Shown here piece by piece: positions 55,013 to 64,000 of a stretch of 64,000 bases of DNA. This DNA comes from Acinetobacter sp. NCu2D-2 (GTDB lineage Bacteria > Pseudomonadota > Gammaproteobacteria > Pseudomonadales > Moraxellaceae). The stretch's first letter is position 1. Each line of letters opens with the position of its first letter. The position numbers and the translations under genes are program-made. The stretch spans positions 1,054,001 to 1,118,000 of the forward strand of contig NZ_CP015594.1 of the NCBI RefSeq assembly GCF_001647675.1. The letters run 5' to 3'. The notes beneath the pieces were generated by a model, which saw only the letters and a list, made by a program, of their open reading frames with translations, was not told the origin of the DNA and did not search any database.

Positions 55013-56296
55013 TTAAGCATTTTCACGAGCAATCGCACGGTAACCAATATCTTTACGATATTGAACGCCATCGAACGTTACTTTTTGACAAAGCTCTAAC
55101 GCTTTCGCTTGTGCTTCACCAATCGTATTGCCCAGTGCAGTCACACAAAGCACACGACCGCCAGCAGTGACGATCTCGCCATTTTCATTGGCTTTTGTAC
55201 CTGCATGGAACACTTTTGCATCTGCCATCACGGTATCTAAACCTGAAATAACATCGCCATTGCTTGAAGTTTCAGGGTAGCCCTTAGATGCAAGCACGAT
55301 ACCAACCGTTTTACGTTCATCCCATTCAGCTTCAGCAGGAAGTTTTCCTTCAATACCTGCCTGAACTAAATCCACCAAAGATGATTTTAAACGCATCATA
55401 ATCGGTTGAGTTTCAGGGTCACCAAAACGACAGTTAAACTCGATGACTTTTGGTTGACCTTTGTCGTCAATCATCAAGCCTGCGTATAAGAAACCAGTAT
55501 ACACGTGACCGTCTTTTTTCATACCTTCAACGGTAGGACGCATCACTTCATTCATAGTTTTTTCAAAGACGTCTGCAGTCACCACAGGCGCAGGAGAGTA
55601 AGCCCCCATACCGCCAGTGTTTGGACCTTGGTCACCTTCAAAAATACGCTTATGGTCTTGTGAAGTAGCCATTGGCAAAATGTTGTCGCCATCAATCATA
55701 CAAATGAAAGATGCTTCTTCACCTGCAAGGAACTCTTCGATCACAACACGAGAACCTGCATCACCAAATTTGTTGCCTGCAAGCATGTCATCAATCGCAT
55801 CAAATGCTTCTTGATTGGTCATCGCTACGATCACGCCTTTACCTGCAGCAAGACCGTCAGCTTTGATGACGATTGGCGCGCCATTTTTCTCAACAAATGC
55901 TTTAGCGGCATCCACTTCTGTGAATACGTCATAGAAAGCGGTTGGAATGTTATGGCGTTTTAAGAAGTGCTTCGCAAATGCTTTAGAGCCTTCAAGCTGT
56001 GCAGCAAATTGAGTTGGACCCCAAATTTTTACGCCAGCTTCACGGCAAGCATCAACCACACCGTTTACAAGTGGTGCTTCAGGGCCGACAACGATGAGTT
56101 CGACTGCATTATTTTTGGCAAAATCAATAATGGCAGGGTTGTCGAGAATGTCTAAAGCGACATTTTCACATTTATTTTCAGTTGCAGTACCTGCATTACC
56201 TGGCGCAACAAATACTTTTGTTACTTGATCGTCTTGTGCGATTTTCCACGCCAATGCATGCTCACGACCGCCACTACCCAAAACTAAAATGTTCAT
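55013..56296 (-). CDS. purD: phosphoribosylamine--glycine ligase
   Basis: Second step of purine synthesis: joins phosphoribosylamine and glycine with ATP. 427 residues, the usual length. ATP-grasp architecture: N domain MNILVLGSGGREHALAWKI; the central ATP-grasp with APIVIKADGLAAGKGVIVA (about 135-153), FEGDQGPNTGGMGAYSP (about 235) and EFNCRFGDPETQ (about 290); and a C domain. It lies 191 bp downstream of purH on the same strand, with a palindromic element between them. Confidence 0.98.
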   Translation of the reverse strand: MNILVLGSGGREHALAWKIAQDDQVTKVFVAPGNAGTATENKCENVALDILDNPAIIDFAKNNAVELIVVGPEAPLVNGVVDACREAGVKIWGPTQFAAQLEGSKAFAKHFLKRHNIPTAFYDVFTEVDAAKAFVEKNGAPIVIKADGLAAGKGVIVAMTNQEAFDAIDDMLAGNKFGDAGSRVVIEEFLAGEEASFICMIDGDNILPMATSQDHKRIFEGDQGPNTGGMGAYSPAPVVTADVFEKTMNEVMRPTVEGMKKDGHVYTGFLYAGLMIDDKGQPKVIEFNCRFGDPETQPIMMRLKSSLVDLVQAGIEGKLPAEAEWDERKTVGIVLASKGYPETSSNGDVISGLDTVMADAKVFHAGTKANENGEIVTAGGRVLCVTALGNTIGEAQAKALELCQKVTFDGVQYRKDIGYRAIARENA

Positions 56297-56395
56297 CTTT
56301 AGAATAACCCTCGAAAATGAAATCCCAATGCCGAATTCGGCTTAAAAATCATTAACATCTTAACGCAAGATGCAAATTAAAACAGACATAATAAA

Positions 56396-56472
56396 CCCTC
56401 CTTTAAGTCGGAGGGTGCACGAAGCTCAACTAACGCTCACTTCGTGGAAATCCCCCTTTATATAAAGGGGGA
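56396..56472. repeat. palindromic intergenic repeat between purH and purD
   Basis: Three hairpins in a row: CCCTCC-TTTAAGTC-GGAGGG (56396-56415), CACGAAG...CTTCGTG (56418-56446) and a perfect 22-bp palindrome TCCCCCTTTATATAAAGGGG GA at 56451-56472. A frame across it reads SPPLYKGGFPRSER, a string I know from repeat-derived frames in many bacterial genomes. I take it as a REP/MITE-like repeat; its copies elsewhere cannot be seen in this window. Confidence 0.6.
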
Positions 56473-56487
56473 CTTAGGGGGATTAAC

Positions 56488-58062
56488 TTAGTGGCGGAAA
56501 TGACGCATGCCAGTGAACACCATTGCAATACCTGCTTCATCAGCAGCAGCAATTGTTTCTTCATCACGCATAGAACCACCCGGTTGGATAATGCATTTGA
56601 TACCCGCTTTTGCAGCGTTATCAATACCATCACGGAATGGGAAGAATGCATCAGACGCCATTACAGCACCTTCAACCACAAGACCTGCATGTTCTGCTTT
56701 GATTGCAGCAATACGCGCAGAGTTGACACGGCTCATTTGACCTGCACCGACACCAATGGTTTGACGGTTTTTCGCATACACAATCGCGTTAGATTTCACG
56801 TATTTCGCTACTTTCCAAGCAAAGATCATGTCATCGATTTCTTGTTCAGTTGGTGCACGTTTAGTCACAACTTTTAGGTCATCTTTGGTGATCATGCCTA
56901 AGTCTTGGTCTTGAACCAATAGACCACCGTTTACACGTTTGTAGTCAAGCTGTGCAGCACGTTCGTCAATTTTCGGAAGTTCGCCACATACAAGAACACG
57001 GACGTTTTTCTTTGCGCCAGTCACTTCAAGTACGCCTTCAGCGATGCTTGGCGCAATGATCACTTCAACAAATTGACGATCTACAATCGCTTGTGCAGTT
57101 GCCACGTCTAATTCACGGTTAAATGCAATGATGCCACCGAATGCAGATTCAGGGTCAGTTGCATAAGCAAGGTCATACGCTGCTTTAATACCGTCTAAAG
57201 ACACGGCAACACCACACGGGTTAGCATGTTTAACGATCACACAAGCAGGTTTTGCAAAAGATTTCACGCATTCAAGCGCAGCATCTGTATCTGCGATGTT
57301 GTTATAAGATAACTCTTTACCTTGTAACTGTTTTGCAGTTGAAACAGATGCTTCAGTTGCAGCAGGGTCTACATAGAATGCAGCAGACTGATGTGGGTTT
57401 TCACCGTAACGTAAATCTTGTGCTTTATTCAATTGAGTATTGAATGTACGTGCAAATTTGTCAGCTTGACCCTCGATTTTACCTACGCGAGCGCCTAAGT
57501 AAGATGCGATCATGCCGTCGTATTGTGCAGTGTGTTCGAATGCTTTTACAGCTAAGTCAAAACGTGTTGCATAAGATAAAGCACCCTCAGCTTTAAGCTC
57601 AGCGACAACAGTTGCATAGTCAGCTGCGTTCACCACAATACCTACAGACGCATGGTTTTTTGCCGCAGCGCGAACCATTGTAGGACCACCGATGTCGATG
57701 TTTTCGATTGCATCAGCAAGTGAACAGTTTGGTTTTGCTACAGTTGCAGCAAATGGGTAAAGGTTAACCACAACTAAATCGATCGCATCGATGTTGTGTT
57801 CAGCCATTACAGCTTCATCTAGGCCACGACGTGCCAAGATACCCCCATGGATTTTCGGATGTAGCGTTTTTACACGTCCGTCCATCATCTCTGGAAAACC
57901 TGTATGCTCGGAAACTTCAACTACGGCAACATTATTGTCTTTCAACAATTTGTATGTTCCGCCAGTAGATAAAATCTCTACCCCCAGAGCAGCAAGTTCT
58001 TGTGCAAACTCAACAATGCCAGTTTTGTCTGATACAGAGATTAAAGCGCGTTTAATAGTCAT
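56488..58062 (-). CDS. purH: bifunctional AICAR transformylase / IMP cyclohydrolase
   Basis: Last two steps to IMP. 524 residues. The N-terminal cyclohydrolase/MGS-like domain has [32 protein letters not shown] (about 4-35) and [22 protein letters not shown] (about 55-76). The transformylase part has [14 protein letters not shown] (about 210), [13 protein letters not shown] (about 265, catalytic Lys-His) and [17 protein letters not shown] (about 440), ending [12 protein letters not shown]...[11 protein letters not shown] chose ATG 58062 over a GTG at 58074. It is 98 bp downstream of fis across a terminator. Confidence 0.98.
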   Translation of the reverse strand: MTIKRALISVSDKTGIVEFAQELAALGVEILSTGGTYKLLKDNNVAVVEVSEHTGFPEMMDGRVKTLHPKIHGGILARRGLDEAVMAEHNIDAIDLVVVNLYPFAATVAKPNCSLADAIENIDIGGPTMVRAAAKNHASVGIVVNAADYATVVAELKAEGALSYATRFDLAVKAFEHTAQYDGMIASYLGARVGKIEGQADKFARTFNTQLNKAQDLRYGENPHQSAAFYVDPAATEASVSTAKQLQGKELSYNNIADTDAALECVKSFAKPACVIVKHANPCGVAVSLDGIKAAYDLAYATDPESAFGGIIAFNRELDVATAQAIVDRQFVEVIIAPSIAEGVLEVTGAKKNVRVLVCGELPKIDERAAQLDYKRVNGGLLVQDQDLGMITKDDLKVVTKRAPTEQEIDDMIFAWKVAKYVKSNAIVYAKNRQTIGVGAGQMSRVNSARIAAIKAEHAGLVVEGAVMASDAFFPFRDGIDNAAKAGIKCIIQPGGSMRDEETIAAADEAGIAMVFTGMRHFRH

Positions 58063-58121
58063 GATCTTCGTCACAGTTTTTAATGGAACAAGGTAAAACG
58101 GATTCGCAATTTTTTTCGGTC

Positions 58122-58152
58122 AAAAAAAATGCCTGCGTTCAACGCAAGCATT
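58122..58152 (-). terminator. terminator of fis
   Basis: AAAATGCTTGCGT-TGA-ACGCAGGCATTTTTTTT read on the minus strand, just past the fis stop, separating fis from purH. Confidence 0.85.
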
Positions 58153-58159
58153 TTATCAT

Positions 58160-58429
58160 TTATTCACTCATTAAACCGTGAGCTTTCAACTTTTTACGTA
58201 AGGTACCGCGGTTAAGCCCGAGGATCTCAGCAGCACGTGTCTGATTACCACGCGTATATTCTAGAACTACAGATAGAAGAGGTTTCTCCATTTCTGCCAG
58301 CACCATGTCGTATACCTGAGATGGTTGCTCACCTTGCAATTGTGCAAAGTAATGGCGAACTGCGCGATCTACGTGGATACGTAAAGCAACATCAGATTGT
58401 GCAGTAAAAATAGGAGATTTGCTATTCAT
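58160..58429 (-). CDS. fis: DNA-binding nucleoid protein Fis
   Basis: 89-residue nucleoid-associated regulator. The C-terminal helix-turn-helix, [26 protein letters not shown] (about 62-87), is the Fis/NtrC-type DNA-binding element; the flexible N-terminal arm and dimer helices precede it. I chose ATG 58429 (MNSKSPIF) over an upstream start. Gene order prmA / DUF3426 / fis is the conserved arrangement in this genus. The 400-bp leader contains two hairpins (see the leader entry), which may regulate it. Confidence 0.93.
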   Translation of the reverse strand: MNSKSPIFTAQSDVALRIHVDRAVRHYFAQLQGEQPSQVYDMVLAEMEKPLLSVVLEYTRGNQTRAAEILGLNRGTLRKKLKAHGLMSE

Positions 58430-58829
58430 GCGAATTAATCCGAAAAACAAATATCACTTGGGTAAAGTGATATATAAAAGTGGTCTAGAAATTAGAATGA
58501 ACTCCGCTTTAGATCCTAAAACTGGAGTTCTAAAACTTGGTCATTGCAATGAGCTTGTAGCTTGCCACATCTCGAGGCTTTGGTCGAAAATTAAGCGTAA
58601 CAATAGTTAAATATTTGTTACAGACCTAAATCAAAACAAAAAAATCCGCTCGATACGCAATAAATTTTATGGCGCATTAGGCAAGACTGTATTTATAGTG
58701 AAAAAATCGCGAGAAGTTGACAGCACATAGCTTTCGTGGCGCGTATAATACCATTGTCTAGGCAAAAGTGAGCAAGAAAACTGCATTTTTTTTAGTTTTT
58801 TTTCACTTTTTTAATAGGTTTTTTCAATA
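58430..58829 (-). promoter_or_regulatory. fis leader with two hairpins
   Basis: 400 bp of non-coding DNA between the DUF3426 stop and the fis start, long for this compact region. ATATCACTT-GGGTA-AAGTGATAT (58451-58473) is a perfect 9-bp stem only 22 bp before the fis ATG. A second structure, GAACTCC...GGAGTTC with inner TTTAG/CTAAA (58499-58530), is just upstream. Either could be an mRNA element or operators. I see no gene here. Confidence 0.5.
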
Positions 58830-59705
58830 TTATGGGCGAATTATTTCTAAAGTATAACTATCGAAGCTGCCACGCTTGACAGGAAGGTCAAATTCAAATT
58901 TGAAAGGGCTATTTTGTGGAATACGCTGAATAGTTTTGAAACTTTCAGTCAAATACATCTCTGGTGTAAGGGTGTAGCTCTCTTGAACCATACCATCTTC
59001 TTTTAAATCGACACGGATTAATGGCATTGCCAAACTGCGTTCGTAATAATTAATCAGTTCACCAGAGAATTTGGTTTTACCAGAACCAAAATTTTCAACT
59101 TTGACTTTTTTGGTGTTAATCAGATTGTAATGCTCTTGAAGATTAGAGCAATTAAATACATCACAAATACTGTTAAATGCAGTACTCATTACATGACTGT
59201 GTTTTAAATACTGTGGATTGAACCAGAAGAACTGAAATACAAATAAGCCAAATAAAGCCAAATTCAGTACAGTCCACATGGCATATTGCGCTAAGCCACG
59301 TTTATTACCCGTTTCAGTGTTTGCCTCCCAGTCAACAGCAGGAAGGACATTGATCGGTTCAGTACTAAAATAATTCAGGTTATTCAGATAGGTCTTTAAG
59401 TCGATATTTGAATTCTCAACCTTTTCATCAAAGATATTCAAAATTGAATTGACGTCTGATGGAGTACGGGGTTGATAGTTATTATTCAGAATTTCGTTTT
59501 CAGCTTGTGAAATCGGTTGTAAAGATTCCACGGCTGGATCTGAGTGAGCCACCGAGCGCTTGGGCTCAGTGACTAAATGAGATAGGGCATTAAAAGAGGT
59601 CGTACATTTGGGACAGCAAACCATACCTTGAGCAAGAGTCAACTGAGCAACCGTCACTTTGTAGGTTGTTGAGCAGGTCGGGCAATAGGTTCTTTTGTCA
59701 CTCAT
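58830..59705 (-). CDS. zinc-ribbon and DUF3426 domain protein
   Basis: 291-residue inner-membrane protein. The N-terminal zinc ribbon is YCPTCSTTYKV...MVCCPKCTTSFNAL (about 7-42; four Cys in two CxxC pairs). One membrane helix follows at about 155-175 (YAMWTVLNLALFGLFVFQFFWF), then a periplasmic DUF3426 beta domain. Family function is unknown; MJ0042-type ribbons are frequent in such proteins. It lies 18 bp after prmA and in the same operon. Confidence 0.92.
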   Translation of the reverse strand: MSDKRTYCPTCSTTYKVTVAQLTLAQGMVCCPKCTTSFNALSHLVTEPKRSVAHSDPAVESLQPISQAENEILNNNYQPRTPSDVNSILNIFDEKVENSNIDLKTYLNNLNYFSTEPINVLPAVDWEANTETGNKRGLAQYAMWTVLNLALFGLFVFQFFWFNPQYLKHSHVMSTAFNSICDVFNCSNLQEHYNLINTKKVKVENFGSGKTKFSGELINYYERSLAMPLIRVDLKEDGMVQESYTLTPEMYLTESFKTIQRIPQNSPFKFEFDLPVKRGSFDSYTLEIIRP

Positions 59706-59723
59706 ATACTTTATATACGCTCT

Positions 59724-60626
59724 TTAGTTTTTATGGCGCTTACCTGAAATACGGCACCAATATTCGTCACGTTTTTCTACTTCTAATATATCAAAGTAAT
59801 TTGAATAAATACCAGAAACATCATCCACTTGTTCTTCGATTACACCAGCAAGTGCGAACTCTGCCTCAGGTTTTACCAAAGTTGCGAACTCAGGTGCAAG
59901 CATCATCAGTGGACCCGCGAGGATATTTGCCACAAAAACCTCTGCTTTGGTATCACCAAGCGCTTCATTGAATTCTTCTGGTAGACCAACAAATAGACGA
60001 TCTGCAACACCATTCAGTTCCGCATTTTGTTTTGTAGCGAGTACAGCTTGTGGGTCGATATCTGTTGCATACGCTTTTTTCGCGCCAAGTAGTAAGGCAG
60101 CGACAGCTAAAATGCCTGAACCACAACCATAATCGATCACGATTTTGTCTTTAACATCTGTTTTACCTAACCATTGTAAGCATAAGAATGTTGAAGCATG
60201 ATCACCTGTACCAAACGCCAAACCTGGATCGAGCTTAATGTTGACTGCATCTGCTTCAGGTGCTTGCATCCATTCCGGCACAATCCAGAATTTTTCCGAG
60301 ATTTTAATTGACTCGTAAGCATCCATCCATGTACGTTCCCATTCCTGGTCTTCAATGAACTCGTAACGTAGTGGCGCTTCAGGCATTTGTGCACGAATAA
60401 AGGTCTCTAAAGCGTTAACATCGATCTCTTCGCCATCTTCTTGTGCGTAGATCCCTGTCACGATAACTTTATTCCAAAGTGGAGTTTCACCTGGTAATGG
60501 TTCAAGTAGGTCCTGATTTTCCGCATCATCTAAGGTAACGCTGACAGCACCTAAAGATTCGAGCAATGTTTCAGTAAACTCAACTTGAGCTTGATCAACA
60601 GTAATATGAATTTGTAACCACTTCAC
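59724..60626 (-). CDS. prmA: ribosomal protein L11 methyltransferase
   Basis: 300-residue SAM-dependent enzyme that trimethylates ribosomal protein L11. The N-terminal L11-binding domain starts [59 protein letters not shown] (about 148-169) precedes the SAM motif [30 protein letters not shown] (about 180-209); the active-site segment is [14 protein letters not shown] (about 238-251). First gene of the prmA / DUF3426 / fis run. Confidence 0.97.
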   Translation of the reverse strand: MKWLQIHITVDQAQVEFTETLLESLGAVSVTLDDAENQDLLEPLPGETPLWNKVIVTGIYAQEDGEEIDVNALETFIRAQMPEAPLRYEFIEDQEWERTWMDAYESIKISEKFWIVPEWMQAPEADAVNIKLDPGLAFGTGDHASTFLCLQWLGKTDVKDKIVIDYGCGSGILAVAALLLGAKKAYATDIDPQAVLATKQNAELNGVADRLFVGLPEEFNEALGDTKAEVFVANILAGPLMMLAPEFATLVKPEAEFALAGVIEEQVDDVSGIYSNYFDILEVEKRDEYWCRISGKRHKN

Positions 60627-60738
60627 AGGAATAACCTTAATGTTCTTTTTTAAAAGGCTATTGTAGCCGAACTTCTGTATTTATGCTGAGCTCATTCAAG
60701 CCAACATTTAAAAATAAAATGCGGCTTGAATACAGGTT

Positions 60739-61644
60739 TTATTTTATTTCTGATGCAGTATGGACATTATTCAGCGCGTTTACATCTTTTATTGGTGAGA
60801 TTTTATTTAATAAAACACCAAATAAAGCTGCAAAAATATACATAAAGATCGAGTAAACCGCTGCAGGCATAGCCACGGTTGAATTTGCAAGGACTGTAAG
60901 GGCAATTGTCATGGCTAATGTGCTGTTGTGAATTCCTATCTCAAAAGCACAGGCACGTGCTTGTTGTGAATTGATCCTCATTAAACGCGGTACAAAATAA
61001 CCAATACTCAGACTTAAAATACAGAATAATGCTGTAGCAAAACCAACTTGGGTCAGATAAGTCATGATGTTGGCACGTTCACTGACAATCGCCCCGATGA
61101 TGATTAAGATTAAAAAAGTTACTGCAAATATACGAAGTGGTTTATTGAGCTTTTCAGTCAGTAAGGGCGCATAGTGACGAATCACCATACCAATGCACAC
61201 AGGGATAATAATGATGCCAAAGACTTGTAGAATTTTGCCAAATTGCAAGCTGATCTGCTGATCTCCTTGCATAAAGTGGGCAATAGAAAAATTCACAATT
61301 AAAGGTAAAGTCAGAGCTGCAATTACAGAATTAATGGCAGTTAAAGTAATATTTAGAGCTAAGTCGCCTTTAAATAGATAACTAAACAGGTTCGCGGTGC
61401 TTCCACCGGGTGAAGCAGCAAGTAACATCAAACCGACTGCAAGAAGCGGTGGTAATACAAAAACTTTACAGATAATAAAGGCAATACCTACGAGTAAAAC
61501 CAATTGGCAAAACAGTGCGACTAAAACAGCTTTTGGATGTTTGGTAACACGTGCAAAATCTTTAGGGGTAAGTTCAAGCCCAAGCCCTACCATAATAATG
61601 GCAAGCGCTAAAGGGAGTAAAATCGTAATAATGCCAGAATCCAT
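60739..61644 (-). CDS. bile acid:sodium symporter-family transporter
   Basis: 301-residue inner-membrane protein of the SBF/BASS family, with about nine helices. Family landmarks are GLMLLAASPGGSTANLFSYLFKGDLALNITLTAINSV (about 75-111) with the crossover motif and RACAFEIGIHNSTLAMTIALTVL (about 235-257). The substrate is a sodium-coupled organic anion or similar. It is paralogous to the next gene upstream and 91 bp from it. Confidence 0.92.
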   Translation of the reverse strand: MDSGIITILLPLALAIIMVGLGLELTPKDFARVTKHPKAVLVALFCQLVLLVGIAFIICKVFVLPPLLAVGLMLLAASPGGSTANLFSYLFKGDLALNITLTAINSVIAALTLPLIVNFSIAHFMQGDQQISLQFGKILQVFGIIIIPVCIGMVIRHYAPLLTEKLNKPLRIFAVTFLILIIIGAIVSERANIMTYLTQVGFATALFCILSLSIGYFVPRLMRINSQQARACAFEIGIHNSTLAMTIALTVLANSTVAMPAAVYSIFMYIFAALFGVLLNKISPIKDVNALNNVHTASEIK

Positions 61645-61735
61645 CTGTGTACTCCTTTTATTTTTTAATTATTCGTGAACTTATTTCTTTATATATGATC
61701 ACTTTATCAGAGTAACTGAATCTAGAGAGAAAACC

Positions 61736-62626
61736 TTAAGAATCTTGTAAACCACTTTTTGTCGTGTTAATTACACGGGGTTGGCGACTAATGATAAATC
61801 CGAATAAAGTCGCGAAAGTGTACATCACGATTGTATAAATCCCAGCAGGTACAGCAATCATCGTACTACCGAGTACTGAGATCGCCATGGTCATCGCAAT
61901 CGCAGTATTGTGAATGCTAATTTCAAAGGTACATGCGCGGGCTTGCTCATCACGAATACCCAGTAATATAGGCACACAGTACCCAACAAAAAGACTAGAA
62001 AAGCAGAATAAAATCGTGGCAATCCCTATGTTTTCGAAATATTCTACAAGGTTGTAGCGTTCTTTAAAGATGGCAAAACAAAATAGGGCAATTAAAAAAG
62101 CAATTGAAAAGATCCGCATCGGGCGATTGACGGTAATAGATAGGCTAGGGAAGCGTGCTCTAATAAACATGCCGATAATGACAGGGATGACAGTAATAAA
62201 GAAAACCTGAGTGATTTTAATGGCAGGTAAGTCGACAGGTGTTTGCTCACTCAAAAAGTACATCAAAGATAAATTTAAGATAAAAGGTAAAGTGAAAATG
62301 GAGATCAGTGTACTCATTGCAGTGATTGAAATATTGAGTGCAATATCACCTTTATAAAGATAACTAAAAATATTGGCGGTAGGGCCTCCAGGTGAAGCAG
62401 CCAATAACATTAGACCCACAGCAAGGAGTGGAGGAAGCTCTAACACAATGCAGATTAGAAATGCCAGACTGGTTAAGATCACTAATTGCGAAAACAAAGT
62501 AATAAAAATGATCTTAGGTTTACGCAGCACCCGAAAAAAATGTGTTGTCGTTAGTTCTAGTCCCAAGCCCATCATGAGGAATGCGAGTAAAACCGGTAAT
62601 AACGACATAAAGAAAACCGAATCCAT
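61736..62626 (-). CDS. bile acid:sodium symporter-family transporter (paralogue)
   Basis: 296-residue SBF/BASS-family protein. It shares GLMLLAASPGGPTANIFSYLYKGDIALNISITAMSTL (about 75-111) and RACTFEISIHNTAIAMTMAISVLG with its neighbour at 60739-61644, in the same order and position, so the two arose by tandem duplication. Sequence differences between them suggest separate substrates or regulation. Both have an ATG-start MDS(V/G) end. Confidence 0.92.
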   Translation of the reverse strand: MDSVFFMSLLPVLLAFLMMGLGLELTTTHFFRVLRKPKIIFITLFSQLVILTSLAFLICIVLELPPLLAVGLMLLAASPGGPTANIFSYLYKGDIALNISITAMSTLISIFTLPFILNLSLMYFLSEQTPVDLPAIKITQVFFITVIPVIIGMFIRARFPSLSITVNRPMRIFSIAFLIALFCFAIFKERYNLVEYFENIGIATILFCFSSLFVGYCVPILLGIRDEQARACTFEISIHNTAIAMTMAISVLGSTMIAVPAGIYTIVMYTFATLFGFIISRQPRVINTTKSGLQDS

Positions 62627-62754
62627 GGTATTTCCTTTTTATTATTAATTTATTATTTATACCTCGAGTGTAGCTAAGTACAAAAAATACGCAATAAAAA
62701 TGGATGAACATCATTGTCCATCCATCGGATAATTAAGTTTAAATATAAATGGAA

Positions 62755-63108
62755 TTAACGAGGGCGTGGTGGAGCGAAACCTAACGCACATTTACCTTTG
62801 ACTTCTTGTCCATTTAAGGTTGCTGTGGTTGCACCAGAAGCACCTTGGCAAGTGGTATAAAGCTCAGCTTCATCACCATTTACAGCATTTTTACTGTTAG
62901 AGAAAAATTGTGGTTCACAGGTACCATTCCAGATAATACCCCGGTGGGCAAAAGTCACCGCATCGCCTGCAGATTTACCCTTACATACTTTTTGGAAAAG
63001 CTGAGCATCATATACTTTTTCAACTTTGTCATTTGCAAGTGCCAAAGGGCTTAATGTACAGGCACCTAAAAACAGTGCACATAATACTTGAGTTTTCACT
63101 TGATTCAC
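62755..63108 (-). CDS. small secreted hypothetical protein
   Basis: 117-residue protein with a signal peptide (MNQVKTQVLCALFLGACTLSPLALA, cut near residue 25). The mature part has four Cys (VCKGKS, GTCEPQ, TTCQGAS, GKCALG), probably two disulfides, and a Pro/Arg-rich end (APPRPR). The GxxC lipobox-like CTL segment lies within the signal and is not a clean lipobox, so it is more likely periplasmic than lipidated. I do not recognise a family. Single gene, divergent from mnmG. Confidence 0.75.
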   Translation of the reverse strand: MNQVKTQVLCALFLGACTLSPLALANDKVEKVYDAQLFQKVCKGKSAGDAVTFAHRGIIWNGTCEPQFFSNSKNAVNGDEAELYTTCQGASGATTATLNGQEVKGKCALGFAPPRPR

Positions 63109-63301
63109 CTTCTTATGACGGGTTGTGTGTTCTCATCATAAATTCTTATGTTTTTGTCACAACAGGCGAAAAGTTAAACAGACGATGATTTTGTAGACTT
63201 AGTTTATCTATATGAAAATAAAGTCGTGGCTTTTGTATATATGTAACGCAATTTGAGTCATGAGAATTTCAACTGAATTTGTCAACTTTTAAGAGAAGTT
63301 T

Positions 63302-63310
63302 TGCTATAAT
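63302..63310 (+). promoter_or_regulatory. extended -10 promoter of mnmG
   Basis: TGCTATAAT is a perfect extended -10 (TGnTATAAT). It would start transcription around 63317, 29 bp before the mnmG ATG. An upstream TTGTCA is too far (20 bases) to be a good -35, which fits an extended -10 promoter. Confidence 0.6.
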
Positions 63311-63345
63311 ACTTAGCTATTCTTTTATTCTCTCAATTTAACATT

Positions 63346-64000
63346 ATGCATTATCCTAAAGTTTACGATGTCATTGTTATCGGTGGCGGTCACGCTGGTA
63401 CGGAAGCAGCATTGGCTGCAGCGCGTATGGGTCGACAGACTCTGCTCTTAACTCATAACATTGAGACTTTAGGGCAGATGAGCTGTAACCCTGCGATTGG
63501 TGGTATTGGTAAATCTCACCTTGTACGTGAAATTGATGCTTTGGGCGGTGCAATGGCATTGGCTGCCGACAAAGGTGGTATTCAATTCCGTATTTTAAAC
63601 TCACGTAAAGGTGCAGCTGTTCGTGCGACACGTGCGCAAGCGGACCGTATTCGTTATAAAGCTGCAATTCGCGATACCTTAGAAAACCAAGCGAATTTGG
63701 ATATTTTCCAACAAGCGGCAGATGACTTAATTGTTGAAGGCGATACCGTAAAAGGTGTTGTGACCCAAATGGGTATTCGCTTTGATGCGAAAACTGTGGT
63801 GTTAACCACAGGTACATTCTTAGGCGGTGTGATCCACGTCGGTCTAGAAAAATCGAGCGGTGGTCGTGCCGGTGATCCACCTTCAATTTCATTGGCTGCA
63901 CGTCTTCGTGAATTGAACTTGCCTGTCGGTCGTCTTAAAACAGGTACTCCACCACGTATTGATGCACGTTCAGTTGATTTTTCTGTGATGACCCCACAGC
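63346..64000 (+). CDS. mnmG: tRNA uridine-5-carboxymethylaminomethyl modification enzyme MnmG (3' end outside window)
   Basis: First 218 residues of an FAD enzyme that, with MnmE, modifies the wobble uridine of tRNAs. The dinucleotide-binding loop is [21 protein letters not shown] (about 10-30); [23 protein letters not shown] (about 48-70) and [18 protein letters not shown] (about 86-103) are GidA landmarks; TTGTFLGG (about 150) completes the FAD fold. The frame is open to the window's end. Confidence 0.96.
   Translation, partial: MHYPKVYDVIVIGGGHAGTEAALAAARMGRQTLLLTHNIETLGQMSCNPAIGGIGKSHLVREIDALGGAMALAADKGGIQFRILNSRKGAAVRATRAQADRIRYKAAIRDTLENQANLDIFQQAADDLIVEGDTVKGVVTQMGIRFDAKTVVLTTGTFLGGVIHVGLEKSSGGRAGDPPSISLAARLRELNLPVGRLKTGTPPRIDARSVDFSVMTPQ

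Noticed and set aside
63377..63901. 174-codon minus-strand frame near the right edge
   Set aside because: It lies wholly opposite mnmG, whose frame is clear from conserved FAD motifs.

Overview
The window looks like chromosomal DNA of an Acinetobacter species (Moraxellaceae). The base composition is A+T-rich. The proteins and gene neighbourhoods fit that genus: prmA / zinc-ribbon DUF3426 / fis, cysE-trmJ-dnaE, metQ-metN-metI, and kdsD-kdsC-lptC-lptA-lptB. The species cannot be fixed from the sequence alone. Both outer genes run off the window: a radical SAM DNA modification/repair protein at the left and mnmG at the right.

Layout. 1-3.1 kb: a radical SAM gene and its DUF4130 partner, the partner broken by an IS50-like IS4-family element. 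3.2-7.6 kb: a lipoprotein, a YeeE/YedE sulfur transporter with a probable 5' frameshift, a VIT1/CCC1 transporter, an Ala-rich lipoprotein and metK. 8.0-8.7 kb: an orphan type IV pilin followed directly by 24 perfect copies of an 8-bp repeat. 8.9-15.4 kb: tkt, a small protein, a GNAT enzyme, YceI, a second IS4-family element lying inside the YceI terminator, a LysE exporter and a glutamine amidotransferase. 15.5-17.1 kb: tRNA-Gly(GCC) and cysS. 17.4-20.8 kb: the Kdo/LPS-transport operon. 21-25.8 kb: a complete type I secretion system (TolC, ABC, HlyD). 25.9-34.6 kb: yigZ, an acetyltransferase, a universal stress protein, an O-methyltransferase, an M15-type lipoprotein, fdxA, mutS and a diguanylate cyclase. 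34.9-38.7 kb: an UndA-like non-heme iron enzyme, a large lipoprotein hydrolase and a repeat-type lipoprotein. 38.8-46.9 kb: cysE, trmJ, dnaE and the D-methionine ABC importer. 47.6-52.4 kb: a five-gene minor-pilin operon, heavily damaged. 52.5-55 kb: a GNAT enzyme, a PH-domain protein and an IS256-family element. 55-64 kb: purD, purH, fis, DUF3426, prmA, two SBF symporter paralogues, a small periplasmic protein and mnmG.

Functional themes are envelope biogenesis (Kdo synthesis and LPS transport), sulfur and methionine metabolism (YeeE, metK, cysE, metQNI, cysS), surface appendages and secretion (pilins, T1SS), and housekeeping. Four insertion sequences of different kinds show mobile-element activity; each keeps clean inverted repeats and a target duplication. 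Four apparent one-base homopolymer indels (yeeE-like, pilE-like, pilV-like, IS5 transposase) all fall in dispensable genes. That favours real decay or phase variation over random sequencing error, but raw reads would be needed to settle it.

The least ordinary items are the (ATGACCTA)x24 array, the UndA-like gene with iron ligands at nearly the same positions as the 1-undecene enzyme, the 646-residue prepilin-like protein with a beta-solenoid-like body, and the disrupted radical SAM / DUF4130 pair.
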